Below are positions 16,668 through 25,392 of a stretch of DNA of 64,000 nucleotides, in pieces. The stretch comes from Sediminispirochaeta bajacaliforniensis DSM 16054. GTDB lineage: Bacteria > Spirochaetota > Spirochaetia > DSM-16054 > Sediminispirochaetaceae. The notes under the pieces are model-generated. The model had not been told where the DNA came from. It saw nothing but the letters and a program-made list of their open reading frames with translations, and did not search any database. Numbering within the stretch: position 1 is the stretch's first letter; each line of letters starts with the position of its first letter. The translations under genes were made by a program, and so were the position numbers. Where the stretch lies: positions 62,001 to 126,000 of the forward strand of contig NZ_KB899406.1 of the NCBI RefSeq assembly GCF_000378205.1, written 5' to 3'.

Positions 16668-17650
16668 TATGCTTTCTTCTTTCTTTTTTCGTCTATCTTT
16701 ATAAGGGCTATCGCAGTCGCACTGTCGGTGATCAGTACATTGAGATACCCTCCCTTCAGGGCGCCGTAGAGGGCCGGTGCCTTGACACTGTTTCCCGAGA
16801 CCCCGACAACCGTATCGATCTGCCTAAGATCCTCTAAACTGATTCCTATGGTCCTGCGGTCGAAGTCCGTGTCGAGATAATTGCCTTCTATATCGAAGTG
16901 GCGGGCACAAATATCACCGATCGCGCCTTCTTTTATAAGTTTGCGCAGCTCATCCTTTGTTATGTATCCGGTTCGAAGGAGACTGTAGTTATCAATGTCT
17001 TCGGTATAGCCGATTCCCACGAAGGTGATATTAGCCTTCCTCGCATTGGCAAGGGTGTTGTGGATTCTGATATCCTGTAAAAGAGCGTTGCGTACCGATT
17101 CGCTTTCGACCACCAGGGGAACATGAAGATAAAAGCTGGAGCAGCTTAGTCTTTCGGCGAGCATCTGGGCGTAGCGGGGGCCGTCGGTGGTGACAATTTC
17201 CGACCCTGATGCGCCGATGAGCTGGATGACCTTGGCATCTGGAAGTTCTCTTTGTTCGATGCAGCGAAGCATCTCCCGTAAGGCTTTTCCCCAGGAAATT
17301 CCGATGATTGAATCCGGACGGACAACACTGTTGAAGTAGTCCGCTGCAACCCTTCCCAGGTCGGCCATGCTGCAGTCGGTCTCTTCATTTTGGCAGACGA
17401 TGATTCTGGCCTCTTTCAGACCAAACCTTTGTATGATCTCCGTTTCAAGACTTTGCGAGGTCCAGGGATGCTTAACCCGAATCTCGACGATATGAGTTTC
17501 TCTGGCTTCATTCAGCATTTTTGAGATGATGGGACGGGCAATCCCCACCTCCGTTGATATTTCCTGCTGGTTCTTGCCTTCGTTGTAGTACAAATAGGCA
17601 ATCTTTGCCAAAAGGGCCTTTCGATACTCCTCTTTTTCGATGGTAATCAT
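16667..17650 (-). CDS. lsrR: LsrR-like SorC/DeoR-family sugar-binding regulator
   Basis: Probable repressor of the divergent lsr operon, 327 residues from the ATG at 17650 (GAGG about 8 nt upstream). The longer frame begins with an unlikely hydrophobic extension. The N-terminal helix-turn-helix reads IAYLYYNEGKNQQEISTEVG followed by ARPIISKMLNEAR. The rest is the sugar-phosphate effector domain, with GISWGKALREML, SGSEIVTTDGPRYA, GIGYTED, RTGYI and GDICARHFD, and GGYLNVLITD at the end, all paralleling E. coli LsrR. The expected inducer is phospho-AI-2 made by LsrK. It is encoded divergently from lsrF across a 213-bp AT-rich control region. Confidence 0.88.
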   Translation of the reverse strand: MITIEKEEYRKALLAKIAYLYYNEGKNQQEISTEVGIARPIISKMLNEARETHIVEIRVKHPWTSQSLETEIIQRFGLKEARIIVCQNEETDCSMADLGRVAADYFNSVVRPDSIIGISWGKALREMLRCIEQRELPDAKVIQLIGASGSEIVTTDGPRYAQMLAERLSCSSFYLHVPLVVESESVRNALLQDIRIHNTLANARKANITFVGIGYTEDIDNYSLLRTGYITKDELRKLIKEGAIGDICARHFDIEGNYLDTDFDRRTIGISLEDLRQIDTVVGVSGNSVKAPALYGALKGGYLNVLITDSATAIALIKIDEKRKKKA

Positions 17651-17711
17651 ACCTGCGTCCTCGTTGTGCTTGATTTCTACCTTACCTGTAGTTTCGTAAA
17701 AATTCAATAAA

Positions 17712-17740
17712 AGTATACATGATGAAAAAACAAATGTAAA
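17712..17740 (-). promoter_or_regulatory. Promoter of the lsrR-AEC operon
   Basis: On the minus strand TTTACA (17740-17735), a 17-nt spacer and TATACT (17717-17712) make a near-consensus promoter about 60 bp upstream of the lsrR start. The -35 lies within the first of two direct AACAAATGTAA repeats, which fits autorepression. Confidence 0.65.
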
Positions 17741-17845
17741 TAACAAATGTAACAATTAAAAATGATAATTTGTGTAAAACAAAATGTTGACAAATAAAAT
17801 ATCATATGTTTAAATTAATTTGTAACAAATAATCTTGTAATACAA
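17729..17845. promoter_or_regulatory. lsrR-lsrF control region with repeated TTTGT/ACAAA operators
   Basis: This AT-rich region holds direct repeats AACAAATGTAA at 17729-17739 and 17742-17752, and the dyads TTTGT-N5-ACAAA (17769-17783), ATTTGTAACAAAT (17818-17830) and TTGTAATACAA (17835-17845). The related half-sites fit a SorC-family regulator that binds several sites and may loop the DNA. The lsrF promoter lies between them. Confidence 0.6.
17787..17815 (+). promoter_or_regulatory. Promoter of the lsr operon
   Basis: A consensus TTGACA at 17787-17792 is followed by a 17-nt spacer and TTAAAT at 17810-17815. The palindrome ATTTGTAACAAAT begins 2 nt downstream, so a bound repressor would cover the start site. 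The lsrF RBS is AGGAGAG before the ATG at 17864. Confidence 0.6.
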
Positions 17846-17863
17846 CTACAAATAGGAGAGCTT

Positions 17864-18730
17864 ATGTTTGACAATATCTCTTGGGGAAAAAAACGTCGTC
17901 TTTCTCAGATTGTGAAGGGTGATGGCAGGGCCTTGATGCTTGCCATCGATCATGGCTATTTCATGGGGTCGACCACCGGCATGGAGGTTCCGTCGAAGGC
18001 CATTGAGAAGTTACTTCCGTATACCGATTCCCTGATGCTCAGCCCAGGTGTCCTGACAAGTAGCATAGATCCCGATTTTGGCAAGGGCTGTGTTTTGCGG
18101 GCCTCCGGCGGTAATACCATCTTAGATAAGGATATCGATGATGAAGGGCTTATCCTCACCGCAGAAGAAGCGGTCAGGCTCAATGCCTCCGCCGTTGCCG
18201 TTTCCATTTTTGTCGGTGCCGAACACTCTCATCAGACTATTCTCAATCTAAGTACGATGATCAGCGATGCGGCACGCTTTGATCTGCCGGTCCTCGGCGT
18301 GACTGCGGTAGGAAAGGCGCTGAAAGATAAAAAGGAGAAGCGCTACCTTGCTCACGCTTCGCGGATTGCGGCCGAGTTGGGAGCCGATATCGTCAAGACC
18401 TACTATTGTGACGGTTTTGAAGAGGTCGTGACGAAGACCCCTGTTCCCATCGTGGTCGCCGGAGGGCCGAAGCTTGATACCTACGAGGATGTACTGACCC
18501 TTTGTTACCGATCGATCCAGGAAGGAGCCATCGGCGTGGATATGGGGAGAAACATCTGGCAGTCCGAGTATCCCTCTGCGATTATCCAGGGTGTTCAGAA
18601 AATCATCCATGAAAACTTTTCTGTGAAACAGGCCCTCGAGTATACCAACGATCTTTGTAATGAAGAGACAAAGCGTGTTGAACTGTTCAAGGTAACAGCC
18701 CGGGATATCGAAGAGAGCAAGCTTCACTAA
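17864..18730 (+). CDS. lsrF: LsrF: 3-hydroxy-5-phosphooxypentane-2,4-dione thiolase
   Basis: DeoC/FbaB-type barrel enzyme that ends AI-2 degradation by transferring an acetyl group from the phosphorylated dione to CoA, giving dihydroxyacetone phosphate and acetyl-CoA. It follows E. coli LsrF closely: SWGKKRRLSQI, MLAIDHGYFMGSTTG, VLRASGGNTIL, TYYCDGFE with the expected Lys in DIVKTYY, PIVVAGGPKL and GVDMGRNIWQS. At 288 residues it is close to the family's 291. It is the first gene of the operon, 17 bp before lsrA. It is normally used together with LsrG, which is not present here. Confidence 0.93.
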   Translation: MFDNISWGKKRRLSQIVKGDGRALMLAIDHGYFMGSTTGMEVPSKAIEKLLPYTDSLMLSPGVLTSSIDPDFGKGCVLRASGGNTILDKDIDDEGLILTAEEAVRLNASAVAVSIFVGAEHSHQTILNLSTMISDAARFDLPVLGVTAVGKALKDKKEKRYLAHASRIAAELGADIVKTYYCDGFEEVVTKTPVPIVVAGGPKLDTYEDVLTLCYRSIQEGAIGVDMGRNIWQSEYPSAIIQGVQKIIHENFSVKQALEYTNDLCNEETKRVELFKVTARDIEESKLH

Positions 18731-18747
18731 AACGGAATCGAGGTCAT

Positions 18748-20256
18748 ATGGAAACTGCGGAAGAGAAGCAAAAAGAGGAAATCTTGGTGCTCTCAAATAT
18801 CTGGAAATCCTTCAGCGGTGTTTCTGTTCTCAAAGGGGTCAATATGACCCTTCGGGAGGGGGAGATTCACGCTTTACTCGGGGGAAACGGCTCGGGAAAG
18901 TCGACCCTCATGAAGATCGTTTCCGGGATCTACGGTCGTGATGCCGGGACGATCCTTGTGGACGGAGAAGAGGTGGTATTCCAAAACCCCTCGCAGGCCC
19001 ATCTGGGGCACATCTATCTGGTTCCACAGGAGCCTCAGATCTTTCCCCACCTCAGTATCGAAGAGAATGTCATCTTGGGAACGGGGTGTAAGGTCGGTGA
19101 TATGACCAGGGAGATTGTTCGAATAGGAGAAGCCCTTGGCTTTTGCGAGGATCTCTCAGAGCTTGCAGGGGCTTTGAGCATAGCACAACAGCAGCTGCTC
19201 GAAATCATTCGCGGTCTTATCCGCAAGGCCAGAGTGCTTATTCTGGACGAGCCTACATCGACCCTCACCTTTAAAGAGGTGAACTCCCTTTTCGAACGGT
19301 TGAAGGTTCTTAAATCCCAGGGGATAGGCATCTTTTTCATCTCCCACAGGCTTAATGAAATACTTGAGATTTCGGACCGGGTGAGCGTACTTCGGGATGG
19401 GAACATGGTGCTTTGTAAAGCGACTTCTAAACTTGATCACATCAAGTTGGTCAAAGCCATGTTACCTGAAGGAAAGGCGGGCAGGGAGGAACCTTGCGAA
19501 GAGAAGCGGCAATCCATCGGTGATGAGACCGTTTTTGAACTGCATGATTTTAGTTCCGAGGATTTCAAAGATATTTCTCTCAATGTCAAAAGCGGGGAGA
19601 TTGTGGGGCTTGCCGGTGTCGTGGGTGCGGGACGGACGGAACTTGCAGAAGCGGTCATGGGAATCACCGGAGGAAGCGAGGGAAGAGTATGTGTTTCCGA
19701 TAAAGAACTTGCGGTCCGGACCCCCGGCCGCTGTCAGGAATCCGGGCTTGTCTATGTGCCGGAAGATCGTGCGGCTCACGGAATTTTTCTCGGACAGCCT
19801 AATTACTTTACCACGACTTCCAGCATCCTTCGCCGTTTCGGAAAGGTATTCATGTCGTCGGGAAAGGAATACGGCATTGCCAAACGCTTCATCGAGCAAT
19901 TCAGAATAAAGGTGGCTGGCCCCGATCAGGTCGCATCGACCCTTTCGGGCGGGAATCAGCAAAAGGTGGTACTTTCACGGGTGATTGCCTGTGATCCCAG
20001 CGTGATCATCCTTGACGAACCGACAAGGGGTGTCGATGCCGAAGCCCGTCTTGACGTGTACAAAATCATCAGGTCGCTGACGGCTCAGGGGGTCGGCGTC
20101 TTACTTATCTCCTCCGACCTCGAAGAAATTCTCGAACTGAGCGACCGTATTTACATTATGTACCACGGTCAGATCACCGGTGAGTATGCACGAAGCGAAT
20201 GCGACATCGAAACCGTTACGGCGGGAGCCTTTGGAGTGCAGGGTAGCCATGTTTAG
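18748..20256 (+). CDS. lsrA: LsrA: AI-2 ABC importer ATPase, two tandem NBDs
   Basis: ATPase of the RbsA/LsrA type, 502 residues. Domain 1 has Walker A GGNGSGKST, Walker B VLILDEPTSTLT and a degenerate signature LSIAQQQ, as in other LsrA proteins. Domain 2 has the usual degenerate Walker A GVVGAGRTEL, signature LSGGNQQKVVLSR and Walker B VIILDEPTRGVD. It energises AI-2 uptake through the LsrC and LsrD permeases. Gene order lsrF-A-C-D-B-K differs from E. coli (lsrK-lsrR / lsrACDBFG). The 3' end overlaps lsrC by 8 bp. Confidence 0.92.
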   Translation: METAEEKQKEEILVLSNIWKSFSGVSVLKGVNMTLREGEIHALLGGNGSGKSTLMKIVSGIYGRDAGTILVDGEEVVFQNPSQAHLGHIYLVPQEPQIFPHLSIEENVILGTGCKVGDMTREIVRIGEALGFCEDLSELAGALSIAQQQLLEIIRGLIRKARVLILDEPTSTLTFKEVNSLFERLKVLKSQGIGIFFISHRLNEILEISDRVSVLRDGNMVLCKATSKLDHIKLVKAMLPEGKAGREEPCEEKRQSIGDETVFELHDFSSEDFKDISLNVKSGEIVGLAGVVGAGRTELAEAVMGITGGSEGRVCVSDKELAVRTPGRCQESGLVYVPEDRAAHGIFLGQPNYFTTTSSILRRFGKVFMSSGKEYGIAKRFIEQFRIKVAGPDQVASTLSGGNQQKVVLSRVIACDPSVIILDEPTRGVDAEARLDVYKIIRSLTAQGVGVLLISSDLEEILELSDRIYIMYHGQITGEYARSECDIETVTAGAFGVQGSHV

Positions 20257-21253
20257 CGTATTAATAAGAAAACGGGCATTTCTGGTCTTTCTGATTCAGA
20301 TTGTGCTCATTATCGTCGTTGGGATCATCAATCCCCTTTTTGTCAGGATCTCGACACTATCGGGAATCATAGATTCCTCACTTATTATCGTATTGATCGC
20401 CTTAGGCGAGATGTTTGTCCTGCTTACCGGCGGTATCGATGTTTCGGTCGGTGCCATTACCGGTCTGAGCGCCGTTGCTGTGGGGCTTTCCCTAAATGCG
20501 GGGATCTCCATCCCCATGAGCATGATCCTGGGACTCCTGGCGGGATTTACAGCGGGAGCTGTCAATGGCATAGGGGTCGGACTCATAGGCGTTCCTCCCA
20601 TCATCATGACCCTCGGTACCATGGGGGTGTTCCGAGGCACCATGTACATCCTCACCGGCGGTAGCTGGATCGACCATGTGGTCACATCCTACAAGCGTAT
20701 TTCCGGTATCGACCTCTTCGGCATCAGTGCCCTTGCCTGGATTGTTCTCCTTCTCGGGATCATCAGTGCTCTTATCATCCAGAAAACAAGGGCCGGACGT
20801 ATCTTCCACTATGTCGGAGACAACCGGGAAGGTGCCTTTTTCATGGGAATTCATGTAAAGGCGGGAGTCTTTTGGGCTCATGTTTTTGCCGGTCTTTTTG
20901 CCGGCCTGGCCGGTCTGGTTTTTGTGTCGCAGATCGGTTTTATTCCGATGCAGACGGGTTCCGGTCAGGAGATGAGGGCCGTCGCCGCCTGCGTTCTCGG
21001 CGGGGTAAGCCTTTCCGGCGGGGTAGGCGGCCCCATGGGGGCGCTGGTCGGAGGCCTGTTTCTTACCACCATCGATTCCATCCTTGTTTTCCTGAAGGTT
21101 CCTGCATTCTGGAACGACGCGATTGCCGGGGCCATTCTGCTTTCGGTCGTCTTGCTTGATTTCAGATTCAGAAAGGCCTTCGAGGCTCAGCTGAAAAGCA
21201 GACGGGCCCAGCTTGTACTTGAAGAGTCCGCACTTGAGGAGGGGGCCGTATGA
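20249..21253 (+). CDS. lsrC: LsrC: AI-2 ABC importer permease
   Basis: RbsC-type permease, about 334 residues with eight to ten membrane segments. Family motifs are LTGGIDVSVGAITGLSAV near the start and the GGVSLSGGVGGPMGALVGG segment towards the end. The start at 20249 was chosen because it overlaps the lsrA stop and starts directly before the first hydrophobic helix; the frame extends upstream without support. It pairs with LsrD in the inner membrane. Assignment as LsrC rather than LsrD rests on gene order. Confidence 0.88.
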   Translation: MFSVLIRKRAFLVFLIQIVLIIVVGIINPLFVRISTLSGIIDSSLIIVLIALGEMFVLLTGGIDVSVGAITGLSAVAVGLSLNAGISIPMSMILGLLAGFTAGAVNGIGVGLIGVPPIIMTLGTMGVFRGTMYILTGGSWIDHVVTSYKRISGIDLFGISALAWIVLLLGIISALIIQKTRAGRIFHYVGDNREGAFFMGIHVKAGVFWAHVFAGLFAGLAGLVFVSQIGFIPMQTGSGQEMRAVAACVLGGVSLSGGVGGPMGALVGGLFLTTIDSILVFLKVPAFWNDAIAGAILLSVVLLDFRFRKAFEAQLKSRRAQLVLEESALEEGAV

Positions 21254-22257
21254 AACTCGTAGGCAACGTTTCCTTTAAACGATGGGAATACTTTATCCTT
21301 CTTGCACTTTTTCTGGAGATTGCTGTTTTCGGCCTGATCAATTCGTCGTTCTTCAACTTTTCGAATTTGCTCTATACGACGAGTGATTTTGCCCACATCC
21401 TGCTGGTTGCCGTGCCGCTTACCCTGGTGGTTATTACCGGAGGAATCGATATCTCCATCGCCTCGATGATGGGACTTACCTCCATCGTAACAGGTTTTTC
21501 CTGGCAGATGGGCCTGCCCATCGGAGTAGCGATCCTTGCCGGTTTTCTGGCAGGTCTTTTGGCCGGATTGTTTAATGGTCTCCTCGTTTCCTCTACAGAT
21601 ATCCCGGCCATTGTTATTACCCTGGGGACGATGTTTCTCTATTCGGGACTGGCAACCGGGATTGCCGGGAGCCTTGGAGCTTCCGGTTACAACGGAATCG
21701 GGGGATTTCCCGAAGGCTTTGTTTCCCTTGCCTACGGAGGCCTCGGAGCTGTTCCGAACAGCCTTATCATCGTTCTGCTTTTCTCCCTCGTTTTAAGTCT
21801 TTTCCTGAAAAAGAACAGGGTCGGGCGTTCCCTCTATCTGATCGGCGACAACATGGAAGCGGCTCGCTACAGCGGTATCAAAATCAGAAAGACCCTGATG
21901 ATCACCTATTCGCTCACCGGCATCGGTGCCGCCATCGCCGGTATCCTCCTTACCTCCTATTTTACCTCGGCGCGATCGGATCTCGGATCGGAAGCGCTGC
22001 TTCCCGCCCTTACCGCCGTTGTCTTGGGAGGAACGGACATCCAGGGAGGAAAAGGGAGTGTGGCAGGCACCTTGATCGCGGGGATCTTTCTCGGTGTTTT
22101 GAAGCAGGGATTGATGTCCATGGGGGTCACCAACGATGTATCCCAGGTGGTAACCGGTTTTATTCTGATCGCCACCGTTGTCGGGAAGGTCGGGTACTCC
22201 TTTTTCAAACAGCAGCGTCTCAATCGGAGGGCACTGCGTATCGGGCTCCAGGCCTAA
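21250..22257 (+). CDS. lsrD: LsrD: AI-2 ABC importer permease
   Basis: Second RbsC-type permease, 335 residues, ATGA-overlapped with lsrC. It has VITGGIDISIASMMGLTSI, a segment also rich in small residues near residues 120-150, and TAVVLGGTDIQGGKGSVAGT near residue 260. With LsrC it forms the heterodimeric channel for the AI-2 furanosyl compound. It is followed by a 74-bp gap with a small hairpin, then lsrB. Confidence 0.88.
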   Translation: MKLVGNVSFKRWEYFILLALFLEIAVFGLINSSFFNFSNLLYTTSDFAHILLVAVPLTLVVITGGIDISIASMMGLTSIVTGFSWQMGLPIGVAILAGFLAGLLAGLFNGLLVSSTDIPAIVITLGTMFLYSGLATGIAGSLGASGYNGIGGFPEGFVSLAYGGLGAVPNSLIIVLLFSLVLSLFLKKNRVGRSLYLIGDNMEAARYSGIKIRKTLMITYSLTGIGAAIAGILLTSYFTSARSDLGSEALLPALTAVVLGGTDIQGGKGSVAGTLIAGIFLGVLKQGLMSMGVTNDVSQVVTGFILIATVVGKVGYSFFKQQRLNRRALRIGLQA

Positions 22258-22258
22258 T

Positions 22259-22291
22259 AGGCGGGGGCGGTTTATGTGGTTCTTGCCGCCT
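22259..22291 (+). promoter_or_regulatory. Weak hairpin between lsrD and lsrB
   Basis: AGGCGG (22259-22264) can pair with CCGCCT (22286-22291) just after the lsrD stop. There is no T-run. It may slow 3' decay or mark a boundary that lets the binding protein be expressed more strongly. The lsrB RBS GGAGGTG follows at 22322-22328. Confidence 0.35.
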
Positions 22292-22331
22292 CGTTTAGAG
22301 GTGGAAGCATAATAATTCTCACGGAGGTGTA

Positions 22332-23375
22332 ATGATGAGAAGCATGATGAGAATGGCGGGCATGATAGTACTTTTAAGCCTGCTTATCGTTTCCTTTTCC
22401 TTCGCCGGCGGGCAGGGCGAAGCAGGAGGAACACGTGTTGCGTTCATTCCGAAGATTACCGGTAACGGCTTTTTTGAATCAGGCGGCAAAGGCGCCGTGG
22501 AGATGGGCAAGGAGTTGGGAATTTCCGTCAAATACGATGGTCCCAGCGAGGCCAGTGTCAGCGCGCAGATCGAATATATCAACAACTTTGTAAACCAGGG
22601 ATACGATGCGATTGCCGTTTCCGCCCTTTCTCCCGACGGGCTCAACCAGGCACTGAAGCGGGCGATGGACAAGGGGGTCAAGGTTTTGACCTGGGACTCC
22701 GATGTCGATCCACGCTACCGCTCCTACTACATCAATCAAGGGACCCCTCAGCAACTTGGAAAGCTTCTCGTAAAGATGGTTGCCGATCAGGTGGGGGGAA
22801 AGGCCGCCAAGGTTGCATTTTTCTATTCCAGCCCGGAGGTTACCGACCAAAACCAGTGGGTAAATGTGGCAAAGGAGACCATAGCAAGCGAGCACGGCAA
22901 TTGGGAGGTCGTTACCACCCAATACGGTTATCAGGATCCCCAGAAATCCCTCCAGACCGCCACCGATATTTTCACAACCTATCCGGAACTTGATGCGATT
23001 CTGTGTCCCGATTCCACCGCTCTCCCTGCCGCGGCACAGGCTGCAGAGAACATGGGTATTGGCGGGAAGGTCATCATTGTCGGCTTTTCCACACCGAATG
23101 CCATGAAGCAGTACGTAAAGTCCGGTACGGTGAACCGCTTTGCCCTCTGGGATGTTGTTGTCCAGGGCAAACTGGCTGTTTATGTTGCCAACCAACTTGC
23201 AAACGGCACGGTGTATAACGTCGGCGACTCCTTTGATGTACCCGGGGTCGGAACGGTCAAGGTTTCCCCGAACTCGGTTCAGGGCTACGACTATGAAGCG
23301 GACGGAAACGGCATCATCTTGCTTCCCGAACGAACCGTTTTTAACGCAGAAAATATCGATAACTACGATTTCTAA
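22332..23375 (+). CDS. lsrB: LsrB: AI-2 (autoinducer-2) binding protein
   Basis: Periplasmic receptor for AI-2, 347 residues with a signal peptide of about 25 residues (no lipobox Cys seen). Similarity to E. coli LsrB is very high, for example [58 protein letters not shown] and the terminal NYDF. The six residues known to contact AI-2 (K35, D116, D166, Q167, P220, A222, E. coli numbering) map to K41, D122, D172, Q173, P226 and S228. Five are kept; the last is Ala to Ser. Several clostridial receptors are reported to vary at this site, so AI-2 binding is still likely. It lies upstream of lsrK in the operon. Confidence 0.94.
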   Translation: MMRSMMRMAGMIVLLSLLIVSFSFAGGQGEAGGTRVAFIPKITGNGFFESGGKGAVEMGKELGISVKYDGPSEASVSAQIEYINNFVNQGYDAIAVSALSPDGLNQALKRAMDKGVKVLTWDSDVDPRYRSYYINQGTPQQLGKLLVKMVADQVGGKAAKVAFFYSSPEVTDQNQWVNVAKETIASEHGNWEVVTTQYGYQDPQKSLQTATDIFTTYPELDAILCPDSTALPAAAQAAENMGIGGKVIIVGFSTPNAMKQYVKSGTVNRFALWDVVVQGKLAVYVANQLANGTVYNVGDSFDVPGVGTVKVSPNSVQGYDYEADGNGIILLPERTVFNAENIDNYDF

Positions 23376-23386
23376 ACTATCACCAT

Positions 23387-23406
23387 GGGGTCGTTTCGGC
23401 GGCCCC
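23387..23406 (+). promoter_or_regulatory. Hairpin after lsrB
   Basis: A 7-bp stem with one G-T pair (GGGGTCG at 23387-23393 with CGGCCCC at 23400-23406) and a 6-nt loop closes the lsrB mRNA, 12 bp after the stop. There is no T-run, so read-through into lsrK is expected. It parallels the hairpin after the binding-protein gene at 751-780. Confidence 0.5.
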
Positions 23407-23432
23407 GCTTCAAAAGCTGAGAGGGTAGAGGA

Positions 23433-24989
23433 ATGAAACATCTGTTGGCACTGGATGCGGGTACCGGAAGCGGTCGAGCAGTCATATTTGATGAAACCGG
23501 TAGACAAATAGCGGCGGTGGGCCGTGAATGGAGCCATCCCGAAGAGGAAGGGGTTCCCGGTTCCATGAGATTTGACTGGGAACGAAATTGGGAATTGCTT
23601 GAGAACTGCCTGAAAGAGGCGCTCTCACAGGTTTCCGATCTCGATCTTGCAGGGATCGCTGCAACCAGCATGCGGGAAGCAATTGTTCTGTTCGATCATC
23701 AGGGCAACGAGATATGGGCCTGTTCAAATGTCGATGCCAGGTCCGTCGAGCAGGTGATTGCCCTTAGAAAAGATCATCCGGAGCTTGAAGAACAGGTCTA
23801 CAAGGCCTCGGGCCAGACCTATTCCCTGGCAGCCATTGCCAGGCTGCTTTGGGTCAAGGAGCGCAGACCCGATATCTATGAAAAAGCTGCATCGGTGGCA
23901 ATGCTCAGCGACTGGATCGCTCATAAACTCGGTGCCCCTTTGAGCATCGATCCTTCCAACGGCGGTACCACCGGCCTGTTTAACCTTGAAACCCGCGCTT
24001 GGGACCCTGCTCTTGCCAGGGCCTGCGGTATCAAAGAAGAGCTTCTTTCCGCTGCGGTCCATGAGTCCGGCGAGGTGATCGGAGCCGTCGGCAGTGAAGC
24101 CTCTCTCCGCACTGGCTTGCCGAAGGGGCTCCCCATCGTCACCGGAGGCGGGGATGCCCAGCTCGGCAGCATCGGGGTAGGTGCCGTGCAGGCGGGGGAT
24201 TGTGCGGTGTTCGGAGGCAGTTTCTGGCAGCAGGAACTGAACATGAACAGGCCCTTTGAGGATGCAAGTCGCCGGGTCCGCATCAATTTCCATGCCGTTC
24301 CCGAGCTCTGGCAGGCGGAGACCATCGTCTTTTATCCCGGCATTGTGATGCGCTGGTTTCGGGACGCCATCTGCCCCGATCTGAAGCCGACGGCTGCGGC
24401 GCGAAAGATGTCCACCTACGCCCTGATTTCGGAAATGGCGGCCCAGGTCCCCGCGGGATCAAAGGGTATCATTCCCATCTTTTCGGGCCCGATGAACTAT
24501 TCGAAGTGGTATCATGCCGCTCCATCGTTTTTAAACCTCAATGTGGAAGGTGATATTTCCACCCGGGCGGCCATGGGCCGTTCCATCCTCGAAAACGCCG
24601 CGATCGTGACAAAGGCAAATCTTCTGCGCATCAGGGACTTTACCGGTACCTTTCCCGAAAAGGTGATCTTTGCCGGCGGAGGATCTGTCGATCCCTTCTG
24701 GTGCCAGATCCTTGCCGATGTGCTTCAGGTCCCGGTGGAGACCCGTAAGGTAAAGGAGGCCACGGCCCTGGGAGCCGCAATCTGCGCAGGAAAGGGCACC
24801 GGCCTTTACGGAAGTTTTTCCGACGGGGTGGCGGCTGTCGTTCGAAAGGAGCGACTCTTCGAACCTGATCGTGGCAACGCCTCGGTGTATCAGGAAACCT
24901 ATGACCGTTGGCTAAAGGCATATACGCAGCAACTTACCCTGGTGGATGCCGGTATTACGACATCAATGTGGAAAGCGCCGGGCGAATGA
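23433..24989 (+). CDS. lsrK: LsrK: autoinducer-2 kinase
   Basis: FGGY-family kinase that phosphorylates imported AI-2, trapping it and making the LsrR inducer. It has 518 residues (E. coli 530). Near-identical stretches to E. coli LsrK include LALDAGTGSGRAVIFD, PGSMRFDWERNW, NVDARS, IDPSNGGTTGL, VTGGGDAQLGS, GGSFWQQ, MRWFRDA, WYHAAPSFLNL and the last residues TTSMWKAPG. The FGGY C-terminal lobe has FAGGGS and KEATALGAAICAG. RBS AGAGG precedes the ATG. Together with lsrB and lsrF this makes the Lsr assignment secure. Confidence 0.95.
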   Translation: MKHLLALDAGTGSGRAVIFDETGRQIAAVGREWSHPEEEGVPGSMRFDWERNWELLENCLKEALSQVSDLDLAGIAATSMREAIVLFDHQGNEIWACSNVDARSVEQVIALRKDHPELEEQVYKASGQTYSLAAIARLLWVKERRPDIYEKAASVAMLSDWIAHKLGAPLSIDPSNGGTTGLFNLETRAWDPALARACGIKEELLSAAVHESGEVIGAVGSEASLRTGLPKGLPIVTGGGDAQLGSIGVGAVQAGDCAVFGGSFWQQELNMNRPFEDASRRVRINFHAVPELWQAETIVFYPGIVMRWFRDAICPDLKPTAAARKMSTYALISEMAAQVPAGSKGIIPIFSGPMNYSKWYHAAPSFLNLNVEGDISTRAAMGRSILENAAIVTKANLLRIRDFTGTFPEKVIFAGGGSVDPFWCQILADVLQVPVETRKVKEATALGAAICAGKGTGLYGSFSDGVAAVVRKERLFEPDRGNASVYQETYDRWLKAYTQQLTLVDAGITTSMWKAPGE

Positions 24990-25018
24990 GCCCGCAATTA
25001 TAGCATGGAGGAAGAATT

Positions 25019-25378
25019 TTGACGTACAAGATGATCAACGAAAAGGAAGTAGCCTACCGATTCGACGGCATATCCGGTCCGAAATACCTTTTACGGGGAC
25101 CACATGTCGATATCGGCATGGTTGTTATCATGCCCGGTGAGGACTTTACCTGTCATTATCATGAACGGATCGAGGAGGATTTTTTCACCCTCGAAGGAAG
25201 TGTTGAGATCTATGTGGATGAACAGAAGATCGTGCTGAACGAGGGAGACCTCATTCATGTGCCCCCGAAAAGCAACCACTATCTGAAAAATGTCGGGGAT
25301 AAGCCCTGGAAAGCGATGTTTGTGAAGGCTCCCTATGACCCGAAAGATAAGGTTGATGTGGACTGGGTTCCCGCCTGA
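25019..25378 (+). CDS. Small cupin-domain protein in the lsr operon
   Basis: A single-domain cupin of 119 residues. The metal-binding motifs are clear: G(D)FTCHYHERIEEDFFTLEG (motif 1 with two His and a Glu) and GDLIHVPPKSNHYLKNVG (motif 2 with His). TTG start at 25019 with GGAGGAAG about 6 nt upstream. It lies 29 bp after lsrK and 14 bp before a HAD gene. It does not resemble LsrG, which is an antibiotic-monooxygenase-fold isomerase. A metal-dependent isomerase acting on phospho-AI-2 or its products, replacing LsrG, is possible but unproven. Confidence 0.8.
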   Translation: MTYKMINEKEVAYRFDGISGPKYLLRGPHVDIGMVVIMPGEDFTCHYHERIEEDFFTLEGSVEIYVDEQKIVLNEGDLIHVPPKSNHYLKNVGDKPWKAMFVKAPYDPKDKVDVDWVPA

Positions 25379-25392
25379 TCCTGGTTCCCACG

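Noticed and set aside
25019-25378. LsrG
   Set aside because: The protein has cupin motifs 1 and 2 with metal ligands and no resemblance to the antibiotic-monooxygenase fold of LsrG.
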